DNA of 64,000 bases from JANOYJ01 sp963792485. GTDB lineage: Bacteria; Pseudomonadota; Alphaproteobacteria; Rhizobiales; Rhizobiaceae. A program made the position numbers and the translations under genes. The notes under the pieces were generated by a model that searched no databases, was not told where the DNA came from, and saw nothing but the letters and a program-made list of their open reading frames with translations. The DNA lies in contig CAWBWL010000010.1 of the NCBI GenBank assembly GCA_963792485.1, forward strand, positions 191,990 through 255,989, written 5' to 3'. Shown one piece after another: positions 1-8,865 of the stretch (position 1 is its first letter; each line of letters begins with the position of its first letter).

Positions 1-99
1 CCGGATGATGCCGACAGACGCCAGCGCCGTGATTAAGAGCGCCGCGGCAAACAGAACCAGCCAGGGGACCAAAGGTTCAAAAGACAGCGACAGGTTCAC
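1..99 (-). CDS. Partial membrane protein, last gene of the MoxR/DUF58/DUF4159 operon
   Basis: Only the first 33 codons are in the window. A GTG at 99-97 overlaps the TGA stop of the upstream DUF4159 gene as GTGA, the usual mark of translational coupling. After about eight polar or mixed residues, residues 9 to 30 form one hydrophobic membrane segment. In related alphaproteobacteria the gene at this position is a large membrane protein with a glutamine-amidotransferase-like or VWA-like periplasmic part; that identity is inferred from context only. The rest lies outside the window. Confidence 0.6.
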   Translation of the reverse strand, partial: MNLSLSFEPLVPWLVLFAAALLITALASVGIIR

Positions 100-2915
100 T
101 GGCCAAGCCTCTCGAGAAGCGCGGGGACGTGAACCTGATCGGATTTGTAATTGCCGGTCAGCATGTACATCATGATGTTGACGCCGCTGCGGAAGGCATG
201 TTCGCGCTGCATGTTGTCGGACGGCACGGTAGAGAACTGGAAATTGCCGTTCTCGTCCATTGCCCAAGCGGAGGCGAAGTCATTGCTGGTGATGAGGATC
301 GGTGAAACGCCGTCGCCGGTGCGCACTGGACGGTCGGTCGCGTCCTCGACTGGTGCAGTGGCCTCGACCCAGAGATCGCCGCCACGGTAGCGGCCGGGAA
401 AATCAGCGAGAAGATAAAATGCCTTGCTCAAAACATGATCGGTAGGAACCGGCTCAAGCGGCGGCACGCTCATGCCGTTCAGAATTTCCCGGAGGCGCTG
501 GTTGTTCGGTGAGCCGCCGCCATTCAGATCAAGCCCGGCCACGTCCTGATCGCGCGTATCGAACAGGATGGTGCCGCCTTGGCGCATATAGGCGTCGGCG
601 CGGGCGATTGCGGCAGGCGTTGGCATGGGTGCGGCGGCGTCAATCGGCCAGTAGATCATCGGATAAAAAACGAGTTCATCGGTGTTGAGATCAAGCCCGA
701 CAGGCTCATCAGGCTCCAGTGCGGTTCTGTCATTGAGATAGACTGTCAACCCGAAGAGACCGTCATGGCTGACCTTGTCGAGCGTGTCGTTGCCGGATTT
801 GACAAAAGCGAGCCGGGTTTTCGAAATCGCCTCAACCGCATCCGCGTCGCTCACCTGTGATGGCGGCGCTGCGGCGTTCTCTTGCCCGAAGCCGTGGTCT
901 GATATTGAGACGAGCAAGGCACATGCGGCGACCGCTATGGGCGCAAGACGGCGCGCGGCAAATGCGCCTGTCAGCCAGAGCATGGCAAGGCAATCGAGCG
1001 CCAGCAAGGCGAGAGCTGCGAGAAACAGCGGACCTTTGAGTGAGCGCTGATCGTCGGTTTGATAAATGCCTGCCGTCACCGGTATGGCAAGGACCGGCGA
1101 TTTTGCAGCTGTCAGCTTGTCGCCAGCCCTCAACAGGTTCAGTGCCATGGCTCCATCCGCCGTCCCGTACAGGCCGGGCGGATTGCTGAAGCTGACTTGC
1201 GGCTCGGACTTTGCCGTCACCAGAAGCGGCTTGGCGTTGGGTGGCGGGGGCGCCGTGCGGCCGTCAGCGGCGATCATACGCAGTGGCGGGAGCGCAGACT
1301 GTGCGCCATTTAGTCCTGCGCCCGGACCGGCTTGCGCAAGGCTCACAGTCCGTCGCAGCATTTCGACAAATGTGCCGGTCAAGGGCAGATTGGACCAACC
1401 GGTGTTGGGGGTTACGTGGTAGAGAACGATCGTGCCGCGACCTTGCGCGACAGCGGTAACCAGTGGCGTGCCATCCTGTAAATCCGCCCAGGATTTTTCG
1501 CCAAGGTCCGGCGATGGTTCGGCGAGAACCTGGCGGCTGACGACCAGATCTTCTGAAATCGCAACGCCGGCAAACGGGCTCTTCTCACCAAACGGCAAGA
1601 GACTTTGCGGTACCGTCCACGACATTGAGCCATCCAAAGCGCGCTCGCCGCGGCGCAGCGTGACGGGCAGCAAAGCGTCATCAGTCGCAGCTGCCAAGCG
1701 TGGACCGGCAAAGCGGATAAGCACGCCGCCTGCGTCAATCCATTTTTCAAGACTAGCGAGCGCAGGCTGCTGCACCGTGCCGACATCGGCCATGACAAGC
1801 ACGGACGGGCGGTTGTCGAGGAGCTCCGCAATCGCCCCGCTCAACCCGGCAGAGCGCGGTTCGATCACGTCCGCGTAGGGTGTCAGCGCCCGGCTTATAT
1901 AGTAGAGCGGAGAGAGCAGCGGCTGGGCGCTGTCAGTCGTGGCGCCGGACAAGAGCGCCACACGCTTGCGCTTCATGCGGTCGTCGATGAGCCGGGTGGC
2001 GGCGGCGTTGCGCGCGCCTTCGACTGACAGGGAGGCGATGTCATTGCGCAGCTCAAGCGGCAACTTCAGTTCTGCAGTGGCAGAGCCCGCACCCGCCAAA
2101 AAGCTGAAATCAGTTTCGCCAAGCGGACGGCCTTTCTCATCGAAGGCTTGAAGCTTGAACGCTGCGGGAAGCGCAGTGTTTTCAATGCGCTGCACGGCAA
2201 CCCTGACGGATTCTGCGGTGTTCTCCGTCGACGATATGGCAAGGGAATCGAGCGATGACGGCACGTACCACTGCAGCGTCCTTGTAACGCCTGCGCCGAG
2301 CGCTTTGAATGCATCACTTTCAGATTTTGATTCCAGTCCGGCGCTTAACCATGCGATTTCGCTGGGTTTATTGGATTCGTCCAATTGAGCGAGTTTGCGG
2401 CTGACCGTTAACGCGTCTGCCGGAACTGGTTCGGCTTTGAGCGCCGCCAGCCGCTCTCGTGCCGTCGCCGCATCGAACGGGCCGATGGCGGCATTGTCTT
2501 CTGCTGCGGTGGCCGCAAGTATTACCGGGCGGCCGCCTTGTTCAGCGAGCGTGAGCAGGCTTTCCGCCGTGCGCTTCTGGTTGGTCGCAATGGCAGCTGA
2601 CGGCCAGGAATTGTCGATGACGATGGCGAGTGGGCCTTCGCTTTGCGAGAGCGTTGTGGTCTGTGGATTAAGCACCGGCTCCGCCAGCGCGAGCACGACA
2701 AGAGCCGCCATAGTGAGGCGCAACAGAGTGAGCCACCACGGGCTCTTCTGCGGCGTCTCCTCACGTTTCAACAGCTTGAGAAGAATCTTCAGCGGCGGAA
2801 AAATTTCCTCATTGGGGCGCGGCGGGGTCAGCCGCAGCAGCCACCAGATAACTGGCAGGGCCGCGAGGCCAAGAAGCAGAAGCGGTGCGCCGAAAGCAAG
2901 GGGAAGGCCCATCAT
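96..2915 (-). CDS. BatA-like / DUF4159 double-domain membrane protein
   Basis: A 939-residue protein. The N-terminus resembles the aerotolerance-regulator BatA domain, with hydrophobic segments at about residues 4-28 and 60-80. It is followed by a VWA-like stretch near residue 95 whose metal site reads DNSWPS, not a clean DxSxS. More hydrophobic segments lie around 650-710, and DUF4159 fills roughly 725-930. A longer reading frame exists upstream, but the ATG at 2915 gives an exact ATGA overlap with the DUF58 stop, so I chose it. The family's exact function is unknown. MoxR/DUF58/VWA operons are generally tied to envelope stress or to assembly of metalloproteins. Coupled to the genes on both sides. 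Confidence 0.88.
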   Translation of the reverse strand: MMGLPLAFGAPLLLLGLAALPVIWWLLRLTPPRPNEEIFPPLKILLKLLKREETPQKSPWWLTLLRLTMAALVVLALAEPVLNPQTTTLSQSEGPLAIVIDNSWPSAAIATNQKRTAESLLTLAEQGGRPVILAATAAEDNAAIGPFDAATARERLAALKAEPVPADALTVSRKLAQLDESNKPSEIAWLSAGLESKSESDAFKALGAGVTRTLQWYVPSSLDSLAISSTENTAESVRVAVQRIENTALPAAFKLQAFDEKGRPLGETDFSFLAGAGSATAELKLPLELRNDIASLSVEGARNAAATRLIDDRMKRKRVALLSGATTDSAQPLLSPLYYISRALTPYADVIEPRSAGLSGAIAELLDNRPSVLVMADVGTVQQPALASLEKWIDAGGVLIRFAGPRLAAATDDALLPVTLRRGERALDGSMSWTVPQSLLPFGEKSPFAGVAISEDLVVSRQVLAEPSPDLGEKSWADLQDGTPLVTAVAQGRGTIVLYHVTPNTGWSNLPLTGTFVEMLRRTVSLAQAGPGAGLNGAQSALPPLRMIAADGRTAPPPPNAKPLLVTAKSEPQVSFSNPPGLYGTADGAMALNLLRAGDKLTAAKSPVLAIPVTAGIYQTDDQRSLKGPLFLAALALLALDCLAMLWLTGAFAARRLAPIAVAACALLVSISDHGFGQENAAAPPSQVSDADAVEAISKTRLAFVKSGNDTLDKVSHDGLFGLTVYLNDRTALEPDEPVGLDLNTDELVFYPMIYWPIDAAAPMPTPAAIARADAYMRQGGTILFDTRDQDVAGLDLNGGGSPNNQRLREILNGMSVPPLEPVPTDHVLSKAFYLLADFPGRYRGGDLWVEATAPVEDATDRPVRTGDGVSPILITSNDFASAWAMDENGNFQFSTVPSDNMQREHAFRSGVNIMMYMLTGNYKSDQVHVPALLERLGQ

Positions 2916-3811
2916 TGCCACAAGTCTCCCGCTTCGCTCATAAGCAGATGCAGCCGTGCCAGAGGCTCGGTTGCGAGCTTGTCGGTATGGTGCAGCGTAT
3001 GGCTCCAGCCAAAACGCGCGGTCCATGCCCGCAGTTCCGCGCGGCGTGCCAGAAACAGGTCGCGGTAATCCGTCGCAAAGGTTTCGGCGCGGCCCAATTT
3101 CAATCGCTCGCCAGATTCAGGATCGATAAATTCGAGCCGGCCCGCATAGGGGAAAGTCTCCTCGGCGGGGTCACAAATCTCAATCAGATGTCCCTTGACG
3201 CCGCGCTCTGCCAGTGGCTGCAGGCGGGACATGATCTCGTCCACGGGATCGAGAAAGTCGCTGGCAATCATGACTTCAGAGAACCGCTTGATGGGCGTAA
3301 GGTCAGGTGCGTCTGACGGCTCGCCTGCAGCCAGGCGCAAGCTCAGCGTCTCCGCGCCGCTGCGTGCGGAGAACGGTGATGCAATGCCCGGCCAGGCGAT
3401 GCGCTCGCCCGAACGCGACAGAAGTTCGGCCAGCGCCAGCATCAGCACCATGGCGCGCGCTTGTTTCGAGACAGCGGCACCTTTTGACTTGAACAGCATG
3501 GAAGCAGACGGATCGGCCCAGAGCCAGACGGTATGGGCTGCCTCCCATTCGCGGTCGCGGATATAGGTGTTGTCGTCCCGGGCGGAGCGGCGCCAGTCAA
3601 TCCGGTTCACGGCCTCGCCTTCAACATAGGGTCTGAATTGCCAGAAATTTTCGCCGATGCCGCGGCGGCGGCGGCCATGCCAGCCATTGATCGTGGTTGC
3701 CGCGAGTTTTTTCGCGTCTACCAAAAGGTCCGGAATCAGCGCGGCGCGCTGGCGCGCGCGGGCAAGCGCCTCTCGCTGCGGAACGATCTCGGCGATTGCG
3801 CCAATGGCCAT
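2912..3811 (-). CDS. DUF58 domain protein
   Basis: A 299-residue cytoplasmic protein. The DUF58 signature sits near residues 45-80: an Arg-rich GRRRRGIGENF stretch, then RPY, then NRIDWRRSAR. Residues 90-110 resemble the start of a degenerate VWA fold (WADPSASM). DUF58 proteins are partners of MoxR AAA+ ATPases and probably act as adaptors or scaffolds; the biochemical role is not established. The gene begins 3 bases after the moxR stop and its own stop overlaps the next start (ATGA), so the three genes form one transcript reading toward position 1. Confidence 0.9.
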   Translation of the reverse strand: MAIGAIAEIVPQREALARARQRAALIPDLLVDAKKLAATTINGWHGRRRRGIGENFWQFRPYVEGEAVNRIDWRRSARDDNTYIRDREWEAAHTVWLWADPSASMLFKSKGAAVSKQARAMVLMLALAELLSRSGERIAWPGIASPFSARSGAETLSLRLAAGEPSDAPDLTPIKRFSEVMIASDFLDPVDEIMSRLQPLAERGVKGHLIEICDPAEETFPYAGRLEFIDPESGERLKLGRAETFATDYRDLFLARRAELRAWTARFGWSHTLHHTDKLATEPLARLHLLMSEAGDLWQ

Positions 3812-3814
3812 GCG

Positions 3815-4816
3815 TCAGGCCTTGACCAGCTTGGCGATGACATCGCGCACGCTCATGCCTTCGGCGCGGGCGGCGAAGTTGAGCGCCATGCGGTGCTGCA
3901 GCACCGGCTCGGCCAGCGCCCGGACATCGTCGATGGATGGCGCAAGGCGGCCCTCATACAACGCGCGTGCACGGGCGCAAAGCATCAGGGCCTGTCCCGC
4001 GCGGGGGCCGGGTCCCCACGAAATATGCTTCTGCGCCTCGGGATGATCAGAAGCGGGACGTGCTGAGCGAACCAGATCGAGAATGGCGGTCACGACCGTC
4101 TCCGGCACAGGCATGGCGCGGATTAGGCTCTGCATCGCGATGAGGCGCGCGGAATCCGCAACGCGTTTGGCTTTGGCCTCCTTCACGCCGGTGGTCTCAG
4201 TCAAAATCCGCCGCTCGGCCTCAAGTTCAGGGTAAGGCACGTCAATCTGCATCAAGAAACGGTCGAGTTGGGCTTCCGGAAGGGGGTAAGTGCCCTCCTG
4301 CTCAAGGGGGTTTTGCGTGGCAAGCACATGGAAGGGCGCGGGCAGATCATAGCGCTCGCCGCCTATGGTGACGTGATATTCCTGCATAGCTTGCAAAAGG
4401 GCGGACTGCGTGCGCGGGGAAGCGCGGTTGATTTCATCGGCCATCAGAAGCTGGGCGAAGACAGGGCCTTTCAGAAAGCGGAAGGATCGCTTGCCCTTGT
4501 CGCTTTGTTCAAGCACTTCCGAGCCGAGAATATCGGACGGCATCAGGTCCGGTGTGAACTGAATGCGGCGCTCATCAAGGCCGAGCACCGTGCCCAGCGT
4601 TTCGACAAGCTTGGTCTTTGCAAGGCCCGGCACGCCAACGAGAAGCGCGTGGCCGCCGCCGAGAATGGCGATCATCGCCCGCTCAACGACAGCCTCCTGA
4701 CCGAAGATTACCGTGCCGATTGCCTTCTTGATCAAGGCAATATCGGCAAGTGCGGCTTCCGCCTCGGCGATAATCGCTTTCGGATCCTTTGCATTCCCAG
4801 TCTTCATCATGCTCAT
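3815..4816 (-). CDS. MoxR-family AAA+ ATPase
   Basis: A 333-residue ATPase. It has a Walker A in the MoxR form GVPGLAKTKL (about residue 60), a Walker B ending LLMADEINRA, and the downstream AAA_3 and lid regions, including ATQNPLEQEG and PLPEAQLDRF. MoxR proteins are chaperone-like ATPases working with DUF58 and VWA partners; here both follow immediately. The start at 4816 (M-S-M-M-K) was preferred over one 13 codons upstream because a GGGACC-like site precedes it and the extra residues do not resemble the family. First gene of the operon, divergent from the DUF1285 gene. Confidence 0.92.
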   Translation of the reverse strand: MSMMKTGNAKDPKAIIAEAEAALADIALIKKAIGTVIFGQEAVVERAMIAILGGGHALLVGVPGLAKTKLVETLGTVLGLDERRIQFTPDLMPSDILGSEVLEQSDKGKRSFRFLKGPVFAQLLMADEINRASPRTQSALLQAMQEYHVTIGGERYDLPAPFHVLATQNPLEQEGTYPLPEAQLDRFLMQIDVPYPELEAERRILTETTGVKEAKAKRVADSARLIAMQSLIRAMPVPETVVTAILDLVRSARPASDHPEAQKHISWGPGPRAGQALMLCARARALYEGRLAPSIDDVRALAEPVLQHRMALNFAARAEGMSVRDVIAKLVKA

Positions 4817-4939
4817 TTGAGGTCCCTGAAATTGCTTGATTCGCCGCCAGCACATGCCATTTCATGCAAGGTAAGGGTTCGCGCGGCCATGACAAGCTGG
4901 ATTGGGCGCAATAAGAATGACTATTTCGTGACGCTCGCC

Positions 4940-5548
4940 ATGACAGATGGACTGAAATCGGCTTTGGAGACAGGCGCACTTGCTGCGCTCATCTCGCGCG
5001 CGGTAACGTCAGGCAAAGGGCTGCCACCGGTTGAGAGCTGGAATCCGCCGTTCTGCGGTGATATCGATATGACCATCAAGGCCGATGGCACCTGGTTCTA
5101 CATGGGCACGCCCATTGGCCGCGCGCCGTTGGTGCGTTTGTTCTCGACCGTGCTGCGCAGGGATGAGGATGGCAAGACTTATCTCGTAACACCGGTGGAG
5201 AAGGTTGGCATCACAATTGAGGATGCGCCGTTTGTGGCGGTGGAGATGGCGCGGGAAGGGGAAGGTGCGGCGCAGACGCTGACGTTCCGCACCAATGTGG
5301 GTGATGTTGCCGAGGCAGGCGAAGAACATAGTCTGCGCTTCAAACTTGATCCGGCCAACCACGGCCTCAAACCCTATCTGCACATTCGCGGCCGGCTTGA
5401 AGCGCTTGTGGCGCGGCCTGTGATGTATGACCTAGTTGCGCTCGGTGAAGAGATTGAACATCGAGGCGCGGTCTGGTTTGCAGTGCGCTCCGGGGGAGTG
5501 ACATTTCCGATCATGAACGCGGCGCAGCTGAAGGAAATCTCGCTTTGA
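4940..5548 (+). CDS. DUF1285 domain protein
   Basis: About 202 residues. The family hallmarks are visible: the N-terminal PPVESWNPPFCGDIDM segment, then GTWFYMGTPIGR, then LVTPVEKVGI and DAPFVAVEM. DUF1285 proteins are soluble, common in Proteobacteria and of unknown function. An ATG at 4889 would add 17 residues; the ATG at 4940 fits the family length better. The stop overlaps the TTG start of the next gene (TTGA), so it is probably co-transcribed with the Nudix hydrolase and the CCA-adding enzyme. Confidence 0.87.
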   Translation: MTDGLKSALETGALAALISRAVTSGKGLPPVESWNPPFCGDIDMTIKADGTWFYMGTPIGRAPLVRLFSTVLRRDEDGKTYLVTPVEKVGITIEDAPFVAVEMAREGEGAAQTLTFRTNVGDVAEAGEEHSLRFKLDPANHGLKPYLHIRGRLEALVARPVMYDLVALGEEIEHRGAVWFAVRSGGVTFPIMNAAQLKEISL

Positions 5549-6171
5549 ACTGGGCCGAGTTCGACGCCGACCGGCTGCGCGCCTTGGCCGGGCGCATTTC
5601 ACAAGATGTAAAAGCCGGCGGGCACGGCGACCATGTGCTTAATCCAGACTTCCTGGCGCGGCTCAACGGTGCGCCGCTGCGCGATGCGGCAGTGCTCATC
5701 CCGGTCGTGAACCGCCGTGAGGGAGCTGGGCTGCTCTTGACCAAGCGAGCTGAGAAATTGCGCAAACATTCCGGACAGATTTCATTTCCGGGCGGCGCGA
5801 TTGATCCGGGAGATGGTTCTCCTGAAGCGGCGGCGATGCGAGAGGCGCATGAGGAGATCGGGCTTGAGGCAGAGGCTATCGAAACGCTCGCGCGGCTGCC
5901 GACCTATCTGGCGGGCACTGGCTTTTCGATCACGCCAGTGCTTGCGCTTATCCGTCCCGATTATGCCCTTACCATCAATCATGAGGAAGTCGACGTGGCG
6001 TTTGAAGTGCCGTTCGCCTTTGTGATGGACCCGGCCAACTACACGTCCTCCAGCCGGTTCTGGCAGGGCAAAGAGCATTTCTTCTACACGATCACCTATG
6101 AGCAGTATCAGATATGGGGCATTACGGCCGGCATACTTCGTGTGCTGTATGAAAGGCTTCATGTTGACTGA
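5545..6171 (+). CDS. Nudix hydrolase, CoA pyrophosphatase type
   Basis: A 208-residue protein. The CoA-pyrophosphatase signature LLTKRAEKLRKHSGQISFPGG precedes the Nudix box, in which GGAIDPGD leads to REAHEEIGL at about residues 83-107. Enzymes of this NUDT7/YeaB-like group cleave CoA and related nucleotides to 4'-phosphopantetheine and 3',5'-ADP. The start is a TTG overlapping the DUF1285 stop; no ATG in the frame keeps the conserved N-terminal helix. The 3' end overlaps the start of cca by 11 bases. Confidence 0.92.
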   Translation: MNWAEFDADRLRALAGRISQDVKAGGHGDHVLNPDFLARLNGAPLRDAAVLIPVVNRREGAGLLLTKRAEKLRKHSGQISFPGGAIDPGDGSPEAAAMREAHEEIGLEAEAIETLARLPTYLAGTGFSITPVLALIRPDYALTINHEEVDVAFEVPFAFVMDPANYTSSSRFWQGKEHFFYTITYEQYQIWGITAGILRVLYERLHVD

Positions 6172-7412
6172 GAACCCCAATCTCAATGCGCTGTCGGATG
6201 TGTTGCAAATCAAGGGGTTGGCCGCGCTTCTGGCTATGTTGAATCAACCCGGGGAGGAGGCGCGCATTGCCGGAGGCGCGGTGCGTAACGCCTTGATGCA
6301 AGAATCTATTTCGGATGTGGACATTGCAACGACCTGCTTGCCGGACGAAGTCGCGCGACGTGCGCAAAAGGCCGGGATGGCGGTCATTCCGACCGGGATA
6401 TTGCACGGGACCGTGACGGTCATCTCAGACGGCGAGCCCTATGAGGTCACCACGCTGCGCGCCGATATCCGCACCGATGGCCGCCATGCGGAGGTTGTCT
6501 TCGGGCGCGACTGGCGAGCCGATGCGGAGCGGCGCGATTTCACGATCAATGCGCTCTATGCAAAGGCGGATGGCGCCATCATCGATCTGGTTGGCGGCAC
6601 TGCCGACATCAAATCACGCACGATCCGGTTCATCGGAGACGCGCAGACGCGCATCCGCGAAGACCATTTGCGTATCTTGCGCTTTTTCCGTTTCTTCGCC
6701 TGGTACGGGTCCGGACGGCCAGATGCAGATGGATTGAGGGCGTGCGCGCGCCTCAAGGAATCTGTGCTGCATCTGTCCGCCGAGCGAGTCTGGGCGGAGA
6801 TGAAAAAGCTCTTGAAAGCGCCCGATCCTTCGCGGGCGCTGCTGTGGATGCGGCAGACGGGCGTGCTGACAGTGGCGCTGCCGGAAAGCGAAAAATGGGG
6901 GATTGATGCTGTGCATGGCTTGATCTCTACCGAGCGGGACTTGGGTTGGAGTCCTGATCCGCTGCTGCGGCTGATGGCGATGATCCCGCCAAGGTTTGAG
7001 CGGGTCGCTGAACTTGCCTTGCGCCTCAAGCTTTCCAATTCTGAATGCGAGCGGCTTGAGAATTGGGCCGCGGCGTTCCTGCCGCCGCATGAGCGCGACA
7101 GCCATGCCTTTGCCCGGGAACTCTACTGGGCAAAGCGCGAAGGTGTTTCTGACCGGCTCAGGCTGGCGCTGGCGGATGCGCGCGCGAAGCGCGATACAGG
7201 ATGACCGTGAGATGATGCGGGCTGCCGGATATTCGCGATTGCTTGAATTCACTCAAAGTTGGGAGCGTCCCGCCTTTCCGGTGTCGGGAGCCGACCTTAT
7301 TGCAGCGGGCATGAAGAGCGGACCGGAACTTGGCGCGCGGCTGAAGGCTCTGGAGGAGAAGTGGGTGGCGAGTGATTTCAGTCCGACGGCATCAGAGCTT
7401 TTGGGCCGTTGA
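6161..7412 (+). CDS. cca: CCA tRNA nucleotidyltransferase, frameshifted near the 3' end
   Basis: Adds or repairs the 3' CCA of tRNAs. Class II polymerase-beta motifs are clear: GGAVRNAL, SDVDIATT and RRDFTINALY in the first 140 residues, followed by the helical tRNA-binding part. The frame that opens at the ATG at 6161 (AAAGG just upstream) stops at 7204. The conserved C-terminal motif (RPAFPVSGADL, then GPELGARLKALEEKWV) continues in the next frame to 7412. The switch lies close to 7199 and amounts to one extra base. The enzyme is normally needed for growth, so sequence error or a dispensable tail is likelier than true loss. Confidence 0.85.
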
Positions 7413-7444
7413 GTTCATTTGGCCGTGGACTGCCAAGGGCTGTT

Positions 7445-8356
7445 TCAAGGCCATTTCACCGCAGGTGGCATTGAGGAAAGGATCGAGTCCACATTGCCCC
7501 CGGTCTTCAGCCCGAAAATCGTGCCCCGGTCATAAAGCAGGTTGAACTCGACATAGCGGCCGCGGCGGATGAGTTGCTCTTCGCGGTCAACGCCAGTCCA
7601 AGGTTCGTTGAAATTGCGGCGCACAATGTGCGGATATACGACGAGGAAGCTTTTGCCGACATCTTGAGTGAAGGCAAAGTCCGCCTCCCAGCCGCCCTTG
7701 TCCTCGTCGGAATGCAGCCAGTCATAAAATATGCCGCCAATGCCGCGCGGCTCGCTGCGATGCGGCAGGAAGAAATAGTCGTCGCACCATTTCTTGTAGC
7801 GTTCATAATCGGCGACTGGGTGACGCTCGCAGACAAACTTCATCGCCTTGTGAAAGGTCTGTGCGTCTGGATCGTCTTGAGTGCGGCGCCGTTCGAGAAC
7901 CGGCGTCAAATCTGCGCCGCCGCCAAACCATTGCCGTGTGGTGACGACCATGCGGGTGTTCATGTGCACGGCCGGCACATGCGGGCTTTGCGGATGGGCA
8001 ATGATTGAGATGCCGGAGGCCCAGAAGCGCGGGTCTTCCTCGGCGCCCGGTATCTGCTTTCGAAACTCCGGCGAAAACTCGCCATAAACGGTGGATGTGT
8101 GCACGCCGACCTTTTCGAACACGCGTCCCCCCATCATAGACATGATGCCGCCGCCATACTCGCCGCCGTTGCGCTGCCAGGGCGTGCGCACAAAGCGGCC
8201 CGGCGTGTTGTTGCGCATGGTGCCGTCATGCTCGTCTTCGAGCTTTTCGAAGGCGGCGCAAATCTTGTCGCGCAGCTCTTGAAACCAAGCCTCGGCGCGG
8301 TCTTTCTTGTCTTCAATGTTGTCCGGCAGGCCGGGCTTGATTTCGGCGCGTTCCAC
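7445..8356 (-). CDS. hemF: Oxygen-dependent coproporphyrinogen-III oxidase
   Basis: A 303-residue enzyme that oxidatively decarboxylates coproporphyrinogen III to protoporphyrinogen IX in haem synthesis, using O2. Typical blocks are visible: GGIMSMMGGRVFEKVGVHTS, HPQSPHVPAVHMN, WFGGGADLTP, HRSEPRGIGGIFYDWL and the end GRYVEFNLLYDRGTIFGL. Start is a GTG at 8356; length is normal. It stands alone between convergent cca and the divergent PepSY/b561 pair, which is also a haem protein unit. No anaerobic counterpart is in the window. Confidence 0.97.
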   Translation of the reverse strand: MERAEIKPGLPDNIEDKKDRAEAWFQELRDKICAAFEKLEDEHDGTMRNNTPGRFVRTPWQRNGGEYGGGIMSMMGGRVFEKVGVHTSTVYGEFSPEFRKQIPGAEEDPRFWASGISIIAHPQSPHVPAVHMNTRMVVTTRQWFGGGADLTPVLERRRTQDDPDAQTFHKAMKFVCERHPVADYERYKKWCDDYFFLPHRSEPRGIGGIFYDWLHSDEDKGGWEADFAFTQDVGKSFLVVYPHIVRRNFNEPWTGVDREEQLIRRGRYVEFNLLYDRGTIFGLKTGGNVDSILSSMPPAVKWP

Positions 8357-8478
8357 GAATCCGTCCCTGTGTTGCGGCAGGCTCCTAGCAGGAACGGGTG
8401 CGGTATTGAAAGCGCCGAGTCGGCGCTTAGAAGGCTTTCAACAGCGGTTTTATGTCTCTGAATGAATCTGACAGGTTG

Positions 8479-8506
8479 CTGACAAGGCGCGTCAGCACCT
8501 TGTCAG
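8479..8506. repeat. Inverted repeat upstream of the PepSY-b561 operon
   Basis: CTGACAAGG and CCTTGTCAG form perfect 9-base arms around a 10-base centre in which further G-C pairs are possible. It lies about 80 bases before the PepSY start and about 120 bases after the hemF start, on the side both genes read away from. It could be an operator for a divergent promoter or a hairpin in the PepSY leader. No T-run follows, so a terminator is less likely. Confidence 0.5.
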
Positions 8507-8588
8507 GTTGTAGGTGTCAAAGGATGCTGTGCCGAATTTTTGAGCACGCAACCAGTCCAGACATTCTGGGGATTTGAGGGAGAATACC

Positions 8589-8864
8589 ATGAAGTTGAAG
8601 TTGATCGCCGCCGCTTTTGCGGGTTACGCTGCCATTTGCGCCCCGGCCTATGCAGAAGATGCAATCTGCACCGAAGTCGGGGAAAAGAAGCCGATTGAGG
8701 ATGCCAAAGCTGTTGCGGTCAAAGTCGGCTTTGCCGACGTGACCAAGATGGACGAAGAGGGCGGCTGCTACGAGGCCAAGGGCTTGAACGCCAATGGCTC
8801 GAAGTTCGAGGTCTACATCCACCCCACCACGCTTCAGATCGTCAAGGTCAAGATCGAGGACTGA
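8589..8864 (+). CDS. Secreted PepSY-domain protein
   Basis: A 91-residue protein. A signal peptide occupies about residues 1-22 (Lys start, hydrophobic core, AYA cleavage site). The remainder is one PepSY-like unit: a helix with ISA-like VAVKVGF, a Gly-Cys-Tyr strand, then KFEVYIHPTTLQIVKV. Two cysteines remain after cleavage. It starts 1 base before the b561 gene region ends its leader and the two are clearly co-transcribed. Such pairs are common next to cytochrome b561 proteins, where the PepSY partner may bind metal or help electron transfer; the role is inferred. Confidence 0.87.
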   Translation: MKLKLIAAAFAGYAAICAPAYAEDAICTEVGEKKPIEDAKAVAVKVGFADVTKMDEEGGCYEAKGLNANGSKFEVYIHPTTLQIVKVKIED

Positions 8865-8865
8865 G

